From Actinomycetes bacterium (lineage in GTDB: Bacteria; Actinomycetota; Actinomycetes; Actinomycetales; Cellulomonadaceae), in assembly GCA_021793115.1 (NCBI GenBank), contig JAJYTJ010000001.1, positions 4,849-68,848 of the forward strand: DNA of 64,000 bases, written 5' to 3'. The position numbers were made by a program, and so were the translations under genes. The notes beneath the pieces are model-generated. The model was not told where the DNA came from, ran no database searches, and saw only the letters and a list, made by a program, of their open reading frames with translations. Position 1 is the first letter of the stretch; each line of letters opens with the position of its first letter. Shown in pieces: positions 34,859-43,676 of the stretch.

Positions 34859-35905
34859 ATGAGCGAGGCATCGGACCGGGCACTGGAGCGCGCGAGCCAG
34901 GCGCTGGAGACCGGCGTGGCCGAGCTGGTCAGCGGCCAGGACTGGCTGCGGGCGGTGGCGTTCGCGGCACGGTTCCGCTCCCGCTCGTTCGCCAACACCC
35001 TGCGCATCTGGGTGCAGCACTCCCAGGCATACGCCGAGGGCCGAGTCGCCGAGCCGTACCCGAGCCTGGTCGCCGGGTACACGGACTGGCAGAAGCTCGG
35101 CCGCTGGCCGACCCAGCAGGGGTACGTCATCCACGCCCCGCGCACCGCCCGGTTCGCGGTGCCCGCCACTGGCGGCGAGCCGCGCCAGCTGCGCAAGGGC
35201 GAGAAGCCGCGGGCCGGGGAGACCGTGCGGGAGCGGATCGTCGGCGTCAAGCCGGTGCACGTCTTCGACGTCTCGCAGACCGACGGCGCCCCGGTGCCGA
35301 CCCAACCACGCCCGGTGCTGCTGACCGGGCAGGCGCCCGGCGGGCTGTGGGACGGGCTGGCGGCCCGCATCGGGGCTGAGGGCTTCGCCCTGTCCGACGT
35401 GCCGGCGGCATCGACGCTCGGCGGCGCCAACGGGATGACCGACTTCCGGGCGCGCACGGTGCAGGTCCGCGCCGACATGGACGACGCGGCGCGCGTCAAG
35501 ACCCTGGCGCACGAACTGGGACATGTGCTCATGCACGACCGCGAGGAGGACGCCCCGGCCCCGCACCGGGGCGTCGGGGAGGTCGAGGCCGAGTCGTTCG
35601 CGCTGATGATCTGCGCCGTCTACGACCTGCCGACCGCCGACTATTCGGTGCCCTATGTCGCCACTTGGGCCAGCCAGGTCGGCGGCGTCGAGCCGGCCGA
35701 CCTGGTGCGGGCCCTGGGCGAGAAGGTCCGCAGCACCGCGCTGGGCGTGCTCGAGCAGCTGCCGGCCCCGGCGATCGGCGACGGCAAGCCGCCGCTGCCG
35801 CCCGACCCGCCGGGCGCACCGGCCCGCCCGCCAGCTCGGGCGCGCGGACGAGGACGAGCGACGCCGTTGACGATGGCGGCCGGCGCCACCGGCCTGGGCC
35901 GATGA
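34859..35905 (+). CDS. ArdC-like antirestriction protein with zinc-protease domain
   Basis: A 348-residue protein. The N-terminal ArdC-type single-strand-DNA-binding domain is recognised from FRSRSFANTLRI and the W/G-rich segment that follows. A zincin domain follows with HELGH at residues 218-222 and a third ligand region in EVEAESFA. ArdC proteins protect incoming single-stranded DNA from host restriction. The C-terminal ~50 residues are Pro/Arg-rich. It is the first of the rightward transfer genes, and its stop overlaps the next start (ATGA). Early expression after transfer would suit its role. Confidence 0.92.
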   Translation: MSEASDRALERASQALETGVAELVSGQDWLRAVAFAARFRSRSFANTLRIWVQHSQAYAEGRVAEPYPSLVAGYTDWQKLGRWPTQQGYVIHAPRTARFAVPATGGEPRQLRKGEKPRAGETVRERIVGVKPVHVFDVSQTDGAPVPTQPRPVLLTGQAPGGLWDGLAARIGAEGFALSDVPAASTLGGANGMTDFRARTVQVRADMDDAARVKTLAHELGHVLMHDREEDAPAPHRGVGEVEAESFALMICAVYDLPTADYSVPYVATWASQVGGVEPADLVRALGEKVRSTALGVLEQLPAPAIGDGKPPLPPDPPGAPARPPARARGRGRATPLTMAAGATGLGR

Positions 35906-36612
35906 CGACCGCGACGGACAGCCGGCGGCCCGGCGCCGTAGCGATGGCGGGCGGGCCGGCGTACGTGGCGGCGTGGGTGGTGCGCGCCGCGATCGTGGGC
36001 AGCGTGTTCCTGGGCGCGTGCGCGTTCTGGATGTCGTTCTCCGCGCTGGCGGACCTGGCTCGCCGAGCCGGTGTCGCCGCCGAGCCGTGGGTGTGGCCCT
36101 TGATCGTGGACGGGCTGATCGTCGTGTCCACCGTGTCGGTGCTCGCGCTGAGCCCGTTCGGGCGTCGCGCGACCTGGTTCGCGTGGCTGCTGCTGGCTGG
36201 CGGGTCCGGGGTGTCGGTGCTCGGCAACGGCTCCCACGCCCTGTGGTACGGCGATCCCGGCGTGCCGGCGGCGATGCGGGTGACGATCGCCGCCGTGCCC
36301 CCGCTGGTGCTGCTCGCCGCCACGCACCTGACGGTCGAGCTCGCCCGACGCGCCCGCCACGGACCGCCGCCCGCCCCCGGGACCGAGGCGGCAGCAGCCT
36401 CGCCGGTGGGGTCGGCGATCTTGCCGGCTGCGAGCCCAGGGCAGATCGAGGCGCACCGGCTGCGCTCGCTGAACTGGACCAACCGGCGCATCGCCCACGC
36501 CCTGGGCGTGCACCCCTCGACGGTCAGCCGCTGGCTGAATCCCCACGGCGAACAGGACGAGACGCCCGACAGCGGCCACGAGCCGCAGGCCGGGACCACC
36601 TCGACGAGCTGA
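35902..36612 (+). CDS. DUF2637-type membrane protein with C-terminal helix-turn-helix (Spd-like)
   Basis: A 236-residue protein. Four to five N-terminal membrane helices with the WPLIVDGLIV signature identify DUF2637, a family seen in actinobacterial plasmid spread proteins and ICEs. After a linker, the C-terminus holds a helix-turn-helix (WTNRRIAHALGVHPSTVSRW), an unusual addition for a membrane protein. It could tether DNA to the membrane or sense a signal. ATG 35902 overlaps the ArdC stop. A role in intra-mycelial spread or DNA delivery is inferred. Confidence 0.85.
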   Translation: MTTATDSRRPGAVAMAGGPAYVAAWVVRAAIVGSVFLGACAFWMSFSALADLARRAGVAAEPWVWPLIVDGLIVVSTVSVLALSPFGRRATWFAWLLLAGGSGVSVLGNGSHALWYGDPGVPAAMRVTIAAVPPLVLLAATHLTVELARRARHGPPPAPGTEAAAASPVGSAILPAASPGQIEAHRLRSLNWTNRRIAHALGVHPSTVSRWLNPHGEQDETPDSGHEPQAGTTSTS

Positions 36613-36637
36613 GGAACCACCACAGCAGGGAGCACCG

Positions 36638-36970
36638 ATGAACACGCCCAACCCCACTCAGCCGAACCCGCTGGCCAAGCACCCGGACCCGTCGCTGCGC
36701 CGCGACCGGTCGCTGCGCCGGCCCAACACCCGGCCCCGCCGCACGGCGGCTGCGAGTGTCGAGTGGGTGACACCGAACGAGCTGGCGATGCGCGCGGCCG
36801 CAGGGGTGATCGCGGCCGGGCGGGACGCCAGTATCCGGGCCGTGACCGCAACGCGCCGCCGGGCGGCCAGCACCGCTCGTGGCGGTGGCGAGCGGGCGCG
36901 CAAGCTGGCGCCGGTCAGCGCGTTCGGCGCCGCCAGGCGCCGGCGCGACGGCCGCGGACTGAGCCTTTGA
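36638..36970 (+). CDS. Small basic hypothetical ICE protein
   Basis: A 110-residue, very Arg/Ala-rich protein with no membrane helix. The central part (WVTPNELAMRAAAGVIAAGR) looks helical. Good SD (CAGGGAG). It lies between the DUF2637 gene and the next hypothetical gene in the transfer unit. The basic composition suggests nucleic-acid binding, but no family was recognised. Confidence 0.7.
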   Translation: MNTPNPTQPNPLAKHPDPSLRRDRSLRRPNTRPRRTAAASVEWVTPNELAMRAAAGVIAAGRDASIRAVTATRRRAASTARGGGERARKLAPVSAFGAARRRRDGRGLSL

Positions 36971-37027
36971 CCTCTGCTCCCACCTGCCCGCTGCGGCGTC
37001 CTGGGGACGGCGTCGCACCTGCCGGGC

Positions 37028-37855
37028 ATGGGAGACCCGACCGTCGTGGCGTCCCGCCAGCCGCACCCCGTGGTCTCCGCGCCGGACTTGGCCGGCGCGG
37101 AAGGACTGCGCGCACTGCTGGACCGCCTCGCCCGCGACGACGCCTGGCGCACCGACCCGGCCGTTCCCGGCCTGATCGCCTTCCTGCGGGACAAGTACGC
37201 GGCGCTGGCCCGCAAGTGGGACCGGCACCCCGACGAAGCGGTGTCCGCGGCGTTCGTCGTGCTGCGCGCCGCCGCGACTCGTAGCGCCCGCGATCCGTGG
37301 GCGGTCGTCACCGACGCGGTCGCCAAGACGCTGAAGGCCGAGGCGCACGCCGAGTGGCTGCTGATCTCCACCGACCGGGCACGGCGCCCCGGGCAGGTCG
37401 AGCACGAGCGGCCGGTGCGCACCAGCGGCGACGAGGAGTTCTTGACCCGCATCGCCGCCCCACCGGCAAGTGACGGACCGGACGACCTGAGCTGGCTGAC
37501 CGACACCCTGGTGGGCATCCTGGCCGGCCTGGGCTGGCCGCAGGGCGTGGCCGGCGGCTGCGTCGACTACGTGGTGGACCACGTCATCCGCGCCGGTCGA
37601 CGGGAGACCGCGTTCGACGAACTCCGCCGCGACATCACCCTGCTCGCCTTCTACGAGATGGGCCGCGAGTCGTGGCTGACGCTGCTGCGCCTGCTGCTGG
37701 GCGGCACCGGACAGACCGGCACCCTGGCCCGCCGCGGCATGATCGGGCGCCTGCTGCTCGGCGAGACGCCAGAGGAGCTGCTGGCCGACGACGCCCTGGT
37801 GCTCGCCCTGTGCCAGGCGGCGCCGAGCGCCGCAGGCGAGCGGTGGGCCCGATGA
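37028..37855 (+). CDS. Hypothetical helical ICE protein
   Basis: A 275-residue soluble, largely helical protein of a type found in transfer regions of actinobacterial ICEs. No catalytic motif was recognised. The start is uncertain: ATG 37028 directly follows a GCACCTGCCGG element and lacks an SD, whereas GTG 37046 has GGGAG upstream. The stop overlaps the ATG of the ParB-like gene, so the two are co-translated and probably work together. Confidence 0.75.
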   Translation: MGDPTVVASRQPHPVVSAPDLAGAEGLRALLDRLARDDAWRTDPAVPGLIAFLRDKYAALARKWDRHPDEAVSAAFVVLRAAATRSARDPWAVVTDAVAKTLKAEAHAEWLLISTDRARRPGQVEHERPVRTSGDEEFLTRIAAPPASDGPDDLSWLTDTLVGILAGLGWPQGVAGGCVDYVVDHVIRAGRRETAFDELRRDITLLAFYEMGRESWLTLLRLLLGGTGQTGTLARRGMIGRLLLGETPEELLADDALVLALCQAAPSAAGERWAR

Positions 37856-38778
37856 GCGACGGGCACATCGAGCTGGCGTGGGCGGTCGACGCGATCACGG
37901 TCGGCCGGCGGGTCCGCGCCGACCTGGGCGACATCGACGAGCTCGCCGCCTCCATCCAGGCCACCGGCGGGCTGCTGCAGCCCATCACCATCACCCCCGA
38001 CGGGTGGCTGATCTGCGGGCTGCGGCGCCTGGAGGCAGTCAAGAAGCTGGGCTGGACGACGGTCAACGTCTGGGTGCGCACCGGCATCTCGAGCCCGGTG
38101 GCGATGCTGCTGGCCGAGCAGGAGGAGAACACCGCCCGCAAGGCCCTGACCGTCACCGAGGCGACCGCCATCTACCGGGAGCTCAAGGCGCTGACCGGCG
38201 AGGACGCCGCCCGCCGCCAGCAGGCCACCTGGCTGCATGGCGCCGACGGACAGCAGGGCGCGGCCGGTCCGGCAAAGTTTGCCGCACCGGGACGAGCACG
38301 CGACCAGGCGGCCGCATTCGTCGGCTTCTCGCACACCACCCTCGACAAGGTCGCGGCCGTTCAGGAGGCCGCCGACGACGAGCACACCGACCCGATGGTG
38401 CGAGAGCTGGCGGTCGGCCGACTGACCCTCATCGAGCAGACCGGCAGGGTCGACCCGCACTACCAGGCGGTGCGGGCCGCCCAGCAGCAGGCCGCCCAGG
38501 TCGCCGCCGAGGCCCTGGCACGGGCGAAGGCCGCCCGAGCCCGCCCGGCAAGCAAGCGGGAGCCGGAGCGCCGCGAACCCCCAGTGGACCCTGCGCGGTG
38601 GAGCCCGCGGGCGTTCGTCGTCATGCTGACCGACACCGACTACTGGTGGGCGCACTACGACCCGGACGAGCTGGCTGCCCGGCTGACCGGCGAGCAGTGG
38701 GCGCTCCTGGAGGACTGGCTGGCCAACACCGACGCCTTCCTGGCCGACGTGCGTTCACGGCGGCGTGCCAGCGCGTGA
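37852..38778 (+). CDS. Second ParB-like protein
   Basis: A 308-residue protein with an N-terminal ParB nuclease-like domain: LAASIQATGGLLQPI, then ICGLRRLEAVKKLG and the box-II-like AEQEENTARKALT. A middle helix-turn-helix-like segment (GFSHTTLDKVAAV) and a helical, Ala/Arg-rich C-terminal part follow. It is unlike the larger ParB at 31.9-33.5 kb in length and in the absence of the acidic N-terminus. ATG 37852 overlaps the preceding stop (ATGA). With no ParA in view, a role in transcription control or relaxosome assembly is as likely as partition. Confidence 0.85.
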   Translation: MSDGHIELAWAVDAITVGRRVRADLGDIDELAASIQATGGLLQPITITPDGWLICGLRRLEAVKKLGWTTVNVWVRTGISSPVAMLLAEQEENTARKALTVTEATAIYRELKALTGEDAARRQQATWLHGADGQQGAAGPAKFAAPGRARDQAAAFVGFSHTTLDKVAAVQEAADDEHTDPMVRELAVGRLTLIEQTGRVDPHYQAVRAAQQQAAQVAAEALARAKAARARPASKREPERREPPVDPARWSPRAFVVMLTDTDYWWAHYDPDELAARLTGEQWALLEDWLANTDAFLADVRSRRRASA

Positions 38779-38794
38779 CGCGCACCTGTGGAGC

Positions 38795-39454
38795 ATGAGC
38801 CCCTGGTTCACCCGCCGTCGGCTGCTGGCCGTGACCGCGCTAGCGGTCCTCGTCGCGCTCGTCGTGGTCGGCGTCCTCGGCCTGGTGCGCGGGCGCGCTC
38901 CAGCACCGGGCAGGGCGGCGTCCTCCGGAACGGCAGGTCCGAGCGACGGCAGCGCCGAGGCGACGGTGAGCCCGGCCGCGGCGCTGTCGTCCGGCGACGG
39001 GGTGTCGTTCGCCCGCGCGGTGGCGGCGACCCTGTTCGACTGGGACACCGCCACCACCGCCGGGCCGACCACGATCGTCCAGGCGTTGACCGCCGTCGGC
39101 GACCCCGGCGAGGACCTGCCCGGCCTGGCCGCCGACCTGCGGGGGTGGCTGCCCACGACCGAGCAGTGGACCCAGCTGCGCACGTACGGCACCCGCCAGC
39201 GCCTCGACGTCACCACGGCACGGGTGCCGGACTCCTGGGCCGCAATCCTGGCCTACCCCGCCAACCACCTGGTCGCCGGCACGGTCGCGGTGACGATCGA
39301 CGGTGTCCGCGTCCGGGAGGGCTCCTGGTTCGCGCAGACGACGACCTCACGGTCGCCGGTCGCGCTGACCGTCTTCGCGCTGTGCCCGCCCGCCACGAAC
39401 GACGGCGCCTGCCGGCTGCTGCGGCTGTCGGGGCCGGACACCCCGCTGCGATGA
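38795..39454 (+). CDS. Membrane-anchored transfer protein (VirB8/TcpC-like position)
   Basis: A 219-residue protein with a short cytoplasmic N-terminus (Arg-rich), one membrane helix (residues ~9-32) and an extracellular domain after an Ala/Ser/Gly linker. The topology and the place before the M23 hydrolase match the VirB8/TcpC-type scaffold of Gram-positive type IV systems, although I see no decisive motif. ATG 38795 has GGAG very close to it. GTG 38765 is an alternative. The stop overlaps the start of the hydrolase gene. Confidence 0.75.
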   Translation: MSPWFTRRRLLAVTALAVLVALVVVGVLGLVRGRAPAPGRAASSGTAGPSDGSAEATVSPAAALSSGDGVSFARAVAATLFDWDTATTAGPTTIVQALTAVGDPGEDLPGLAADLRGWLPTTEQWTQLRTYGTRQRLDVTTARVPDSWAAILAYPANHLVAGTVAVTIDGVRVREGSWFAQTTTSRSPVALTVFALCPPATNDGACRLLRLSGPDTPLR

Positions 39455-40116
39455 ACAAGACCCTCGCGATCCTGCTGGCGGCCGGCCTACTGACCGGCCC
39501 GCCCGGGCTCCTGCTGGCGGTCGGCGCGCTGGGCGCAGTCGCGGTCGCCTGCCCGACGACGCCAGATCCGGGCCCGTCGACGCCAGAGGCGAGCGCGGGA
39601 GGCGGACCCGCGGACGTGCCGGCGACGACACGACTGCTGATGCCGCTGCCCGCCGACAGCTACACGCTGTCGAGCCCCTACGGCTGGCGCACCGACCCGT
39701 TCACCGGGGTGCGGACCTTCCACGCCGGCACCGACTTCGCCGCCCCGGCCGGCACCCAGGTCCTGGCGATCGGCGATGGCGTCGTCCAGCTCGTCGCCTA
39801 CGCCCCGCACGCCTGGGGCAACTACGTCGTGATCGCCCACACCGTCGACGGGCAGCCGGTCGCCTCGCTGTACGGGCACCTGCTCGACGGCTCCGCCCGG
39901 GTCAGCGTTGGCCAGGTCGTGCGCGCCGGAGACTGGATCGCCGACGTCGGCTCCACCGGCCGGTCCACCGGCCCACACCTGCACCTGGAGATCCACCCGG
40001 GCGGCTGGGGACAGCCCACCGTTGACGCCCTGGACTGGCTGACCAGCCACAACGCGCACGGCGCATCGCCGGCCACCACGGGCCAGGCCGGATGTGCACC
40101 GGCGAGCACGCCATGA
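39451..40116 (+). CDS. M23 (LytM) peptidoglycan peptidase of the transfer apparatus
   Basis: A 221-residue exported peptidase. It has an N-terminal membrane helix or signal, a short linker, then the M23 domain with SSPYGWR, zinc ligands in HAGTDF and HLHLEIHPGG. It opens the cell wall locally for assembly of the mating channel, the role of VirB1 in Gram-negatives. ATG 39451 overlaps the previous stop and its own stop overlaps the DUF6112 gene, so translation is tightly coupled across three genes. Confidence 0.92.
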   Translation: MNKTLAILLAAGLLTGPPGLLLAVGALGAVAVACPTTPDPGPSTPEASAGGGPADVPATTRLLMPLPADSYTLSSPYGWRTDPFTGVRTFHAGTDFAAPAGTQVLAIGDGVVQLVAYAPHAWGNYVVIAHTVDGQPVASLYGHLLDGSARVSVGQVVRAGDWIADVGSTGRSTGPHLHLEIHPGGWGQPTVDALDWLTSHNAHGASPATTGQAGCAPASTP

Positions 40117-40394
40117 GCCGGCGCGCGGTCGGGGTGTACCCCGACCTGGGGGCGCTGGCGGGCAGCGACGTGCTGGTTGCGGTCGCCGGCGCATTGCTGA
40201 CGTTCGCCCTGGTCGTCGCGGCCCTCATGCTCGTCGTCTGCGCGATCGCGTGGGCGCTGGCAGCCTCGCACGGCAACTACCCGGTGGCGGCCAAGGCCCG
40301 CACGGGGCTGCTGGTCGCGGTCGGCGGCGCCGTCCTGGCCGGGGCGGGCGTCGCCTGGATCAACTGGCTCCTGGGTGTCGGCGCCAGCCTGTGA
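40113..40394 (+). CDS. DUF6112-type two-helix membrane protein
   Basis: A 93-residue protein with two hydrophobic helices and the conserved-looking YPDLGAL and ASHGNYPVAAKAR segments of DUF6112 proteins in actinobacterial ICEs. Size and topology recall VirB2/VirB3 subunits. ATG 40113 overlaps the M23 stop. It was chosen over 40092, which lies inside the previous gene. Confidence 0.82.
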   Translation: MSRRAVGVYPDLGALAGSDVLVAVAGALLTFALVVAALMLVVCAIAWALAASHGNYPVAAKARTGLLVAVGGAVLAGAGVAWINWLLGVGASL

Positions 40395-40418
40395 CCGGCG
40401 CCGCGAACCCGGCGCGCA

Positions 40419-40466
40419 CCTGCCGGTGACGAAGCCGCTCGGCTGCGCCACCGACTCGTGCAGGAG
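40419..40466 (+). promoter_or_regulatory. Leader hairpin covering the SD of the second small membrane gene
   Basis: CCTGCCGGTG (40419-40428) can pair in two blocks with CACCG (40449-40453) and GCAGG (40460-40464). The latter overlaps the SD CAGGAG (40461-40466) of GTG 40472. An internal AGCC/GGCT hairpin would sit in the loop. The element begins with GCACCTGCCGG (40416-40426). Confidence 0.4.
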
Positions 40467-40471
40467 CGCCC

Positions 40472-40789
40472 GTGCCAGCCATCCTCCCCGCCGCCCCGGT
40501 CCTGGCCGGGGCGCTCGCGGACATCTCGATCACCCCGAACGACACCGGCCTGCCCGGCATCGCCGCCCTGCGCACCATCGTCGGGGCGGTCATGACCGTC
40601 GGGCTGATCTGCTCGGTGCTCGCGCTGATCATCTCGGCGATCGTGTGGGCCGTCGGCTCCAACTCGGCCAACCCCCAGCTCGCCTCGCGCGGCAAGGTCG
40701 GCGTGCTGGCCGCCTGCCTGGCCGCGGTCATCTGCGGCGGCGCGGTGACCCTCGTCAACTTCTTCTGGGGCGTCGGGCAGTCGGTATGA
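40472..40789 (+). CDS. Second DUF6112-like two-helix membrane protein
   Basis: A 105-residue protein with two long hydrophobic helices separated by a polar loop (SNSANPQLASRGK). It is a paralogue in layout of the preceding DUF6112 protein. GTG 40472 has CAGGAG upstream. It probably forms a small inner-membrane or pilin-like component of the channel, placed just before the VirB6-like gene. Confidence 0.78.
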   Translation: MPAILPAAPVLAGALADISITPNDTGLPGIAALRTIVGAVMTVGLICSVLALIISAIVWAVGSNSANPQLASRGKVGVLAACLAAVICGGAVTLVNFFWGVGQSV

Positions 40790-40811
40790 GCGCCGACCTG
40801 GAGGACGAGCC

Positions 40812-42152
40812 GTGAGCATCTGCGACGTCCCGGTCCTGTCCAGCGTGTGCCAGGCGGCCGGCGAAGGTGCCGCCACCCTGGTGTCAGCGCCGTTCGACTA
40901 CCTGGCCGCCGGGACCGGCGCCGCGGCGCAATGGCTGTTCGAGACGATGTGGACGGTCCTGGACCAGACCACGCTCGTCGACCTGAGCAACCCGGGCTAC
41001 CTGCACGTCTACGACCTGCTGTTCGGCGTGGCCGCGGTGTTGGTCGTCATCTTCTTCCTCGCCCAGCTCATCACCGGCATGGTCCGCCGTGACCCCGGCG
41101 CCCTAGCCCGGGCCGCGCTCGGCGCCGGCAAGGCGGTCCTGGGCTCGTTCCTCGTCGTCACCTTGACCGGCCTGCTGCTGCAAGTCACCGACGAGCTGAC
41201 CGTCGGGGTCGTGCAAGCCGCGGGCATGAGCATGGACGAGCTCGGCACTCTCCTGGCGGCGCTGTTCTCCGGCCTGACGCTCATCACCCTGCCGGCGCCG
41301 GGCGCCGGGGCGATCATCACGATCTTCCTGGCCGGCCTGACGATCGCCGCCACCGCGATCGTGTGGTTCACCCTGCTGGTCCGCAAGGCGCTGCTGCTCA
41401 TCGCGGTGGTCTTGGGGCCGGTCGCCTTGACCGGCTCGGCGTGGGACGCAACCCGGGCTTGGTTCGGCCGGTGGGCGTCGTTCGTGCTCGCCCTGATCGT
41501 CTCCAAGCTGGTCGTCGTCCTGGTGCTCCTGGTCGCCGTGGTGCAGTTGGGCGTCCCGATCGACCTGGACCTGCAGTCCGTCGCCGACCCGCTGGCCGGG
41601 GTCGTTCTGCTGTGCGTCGCCGGGTTCGCGCCCTACCTCGTCTACAAGCTGATCGCCTGGTCCGGGCTGGACATGTACCACGCGATCAGCGTCGAGCAGG
41701 AGGCCAAGCAGGCGGTCAACCGGCCACTGCCCGTCCCGGCAGCCCTGCCGACACGCTGGCCCACCCGCGGCGGCGGGCCGACCACCCCGCCGCCCACGCC
41801 GAGCCCGATCCCGCAGGGCGCCCCGGTGAGCGGCGCCTCCGGCGGGGCGACCGGCGCGACGAGCTCGTCCGCGGCATCCGGCGGGGCGGCAGGAGGCGCC
41901 GGAGCCTCCGCAGCCGCCGCAGCCGCCGGGCCCGCCGCGATCGCCGCCGTCGGCGCCGAGCTGGCCCGCGGCGCCGCACAGGCCGGACCGCGCGCCGGCG
42001 CCGCCGTCGGCCAGGCGGCCGACACCCAGGCTGGGCCTGCGACCCGCCAGGGAGCGGAGCCGCCGTCGGCGCCGGGCCGCCTGGTCTCGCCGTGGTCGTC
42101 GGCACCCGACGCGGTGCCGCCACCACCAGGGATAGGAGACGACCAGCCATGA
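40812..42152 (+). CDS. VirB6/TrbL-like polytopic channel protein
   Basis: A 446-residue protein. After an N-terminal extracytoplasmic segment with two Cys, it has about six membrane helices (residues ~70-290), then a long Pro/Ala/Gly-rich cytoplasmic tail. This is the VirB6/TrbL layout, and it forms part of the translocation path through the membrane. GTG 40812 has GGAG upstream. Ten bases separate it from the SCO6880-like gene. Confidence 0.85.
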   Translation: MSICDVPVLSSVCQAAGEGAATLVSAPFDYLAAGTGAAAQWLFETMWTVLDQTTLVDLSNPGYLHVYDLLFGVAAVLVVIFFLAQLITGMVRRDPGALARAALGAGKAVLGSFLVVTLTGLLLQVTDELTVGVVQAAGMSMDELGTLLAALFSGLTLITLPAPGAGAIITIFLAGLTIAATAIVWFTLLVRKALLLIAVVLGPVALTGSAWDATRAWFGRWASFVLALIVSKLVVVLVLLVAVVQLGVPIDLDLQSVADPLAGVVLLCVAGFAPYLVYKLIAWSGLDMYHAISVEQEAKQAVNRPLPVPAALPTRWPTRGGGPTTPPPTPSPIPQGAPVSGASGGATGATSSSAASGGAAGGAGASAAAAAAGPAAIAAVGAELARGAAQAGPRAGAAVGQAADTQAGPATRQGAEPPSAPGRLVSPWSSAPDAVPPPPGIGDDQP

Positions 42153-42162
42153 GGGAGCAGCC

Positions 42163-43620
42163 ATGAGCGAGCCAACCGGCACCGGGTTCGCGCTGCGGCC
42201 GGTGAAGTTCTCCCGCCTGCCGCGCCGCGGCGTGCTGCTCGGACTATCCGGCCCCCGGCTGGTCACCGCCGGCCTCGGGCTGCTCGTCCTCGTCGTGGCA
42301 CTCTCGGTCGCCGGAGGGGCCGGGGTGGCGTGGACCAGCCCGCTGTGGGCTGGCGCGGCAGCACTGACCTGGAGCCGGGTCGCAGGCCGCCCCGCGTTCG
42401 AGTGGGCGCCCGTTGTGGCGCACTGGCTGGTCCGCCGAGCGGCCGGACAGACCCGGTACCGGCGCAGGATGCGGCCCCGCCCCGCCGGCACCCTCGCCCT
42501 GCCCGGCGATGCTGCGGCCCTGCGCCAGTACGACGACCCCGTCTCCGGCGCGGTGATGATCCGCGACCCACACGCCGCCACCCTGACCGCCGTCCTGGAC
42601 GTCACCCACCCCGCGTTCGTGCTGCTGGACCCGGCCGAGCAGCAGCGCAGGGTCGAGGGCTGGGGCCGCGTGCTGGCGGCAGCCTGCCGCTCCTCGCGGC
42701 TGGCGCGGGTCCAGGTGCTCGAGCGCACCCTGCCGGACTCCGGCAGCGGCCTGGCCGCCTGGTGGCGACAGCGTGGCGTCGACGACGGCTCCTGGGTCGC
42801 CGGCGTCTACCGAGACCTGCTCGCCACGGCCGGGCCCGCCGGCGAGCGGCACGTCAGCCTGATCGCCCTGGCCCTGGACCTGCGCGCCGCCTCCCGCGCG
42901 ATCCGCTCGGCCGGCGGCGGCATGAGCGGGGCGGCCGCTGTGCTGCGCCAGGAGATGGATGCCCTGACCGGTGCGCTGCGCGCCGCCGAGCTGCGCCCCT
43001 CACCCTGGTACACCCCCGACCAGCTCGCGCTCGTCCTGCGCACCGCCTACGACCCCGCCGTCACCGCCGCCCTGGAGCAGCACCCCGACGTCGGCCGCAA
43101 CCTGGCGACCGCCGGGCCGATCGCCGTCGAGGAGAGCTGGGACCGGCTGCGGTCGGACTCCGCGTGGCACGCGGTCTTGTGGGTGAGCCAGTGGCCGCTG
43201 GCGATGGTCTACCCCGGGTTCCTCGCCCCGATCCTGCTGACCACCGGCGCTCGCCGCTGTGTGTCGATCGTCTACCAGCCGCTGCGAGCCGACGTGGCCG
43301 CCCGCGACATCCGCCGCAAGAAGGTCGAGCACCTGTCCGACCGCGCCCAACGAGCCCGCATCGGCCAGGTCGAGGACGCCGCCATCAGCGCCGAGTACGC
43401 CGACGTCCTCCAACAAGAGGCCGACCTCGCTGCCGGCGCCGGAGTGCTGCGCTACGCCGCGTTCGTCGCCGTCACGGCCAGCACGTCCGACGAGCTGGAC
43501 GCCGCGGTCGCCGCGATCGAGCAGGCCGCCGTCCAAGCCTCCTGCGAGACCCGGCGCCTGTACGGGCAGCAGGCCGCCGCCTTCGCCGCCGCCGCCCTGC
43601 CGCTGGCCCGCGGCCTGTGA
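42163..43620 (+). CDS. SCO6880-family transfer protein
   Basis: A 485-residue protein with two N-terminal membrane helices (~30-65) and a large cytoplasmic part. This is the layout of SCO6880-type proteins, which combine a PrgI/VirB3-like anchor with a VirB4 N-domain-like region and accompany a separate ATPase. It has no Walker motifs. The following gene supplies the ATPase, so the two together correspond to a split VirB3-VirB4. SD AGGGAGCAGCC. Confidence 0.85.
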   Translation: MSEPTGTGFALRPVKFSRLPRRGVLLGLSGPRLVTAGLGLLVLVVALSVAGGAGVAWTSPLWAGAAALTWSRVAGRPAFEWAPVVAHWLVRRAAGQTRYRRRMRPRPAGTLALPGDAAALRQYDDPVSGAVMIRDPHAATLTAVLDVTHPAFVLLDPAEQQRRVEGWGRVLAAACRSSRLARVQVLERTLPDSGSGLAAWWRQRGVDDGSWVAGVYRDLLATAGPAGERHVSLIALALDLRAASRAIRSAGGGMSGAAAVLRQEMDALTGALRAAELRPSPWYTPDQLALVLRTAYDPAVTAALEQHPDVGRNLATAGPIAVEESWDRLRSDSAWHAVLWVSQWPLAMVYPGFLAPILLTTGARRCVSIVYQPLRADVAARDIRRKKVEHLSDRAQRARIGQVEDAAISAEYADVLQQEADLAAGAGVLRYAAFVAVTASTSDELDAAVAAIEQAAVQASCETRRLYGQQAAAFAAAALPLARGL

Positions 43621-43644
43621 CCTGACGTCTGGCGCCGGCACGCA

Positions 43645-43668
43645 CCTTCCCCGCGTCGGGAAGGGAGG
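43645..43668 (+). promoter_or_regulatory. Anti-SD hairpin before the VirB4-like gene
   Basis: CCTTCCC (43645-43651) and GGGAAGG (43658-43664) form a perfect 7-bp stem with a 6-base loop. The right arm runs into the SD GGGAGG (43663-43668) of ATG 43677. The left arm begins within a GCACCT element. Confidence 0.5.
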
Positions 43669-43676
43669 CGCCGCCC

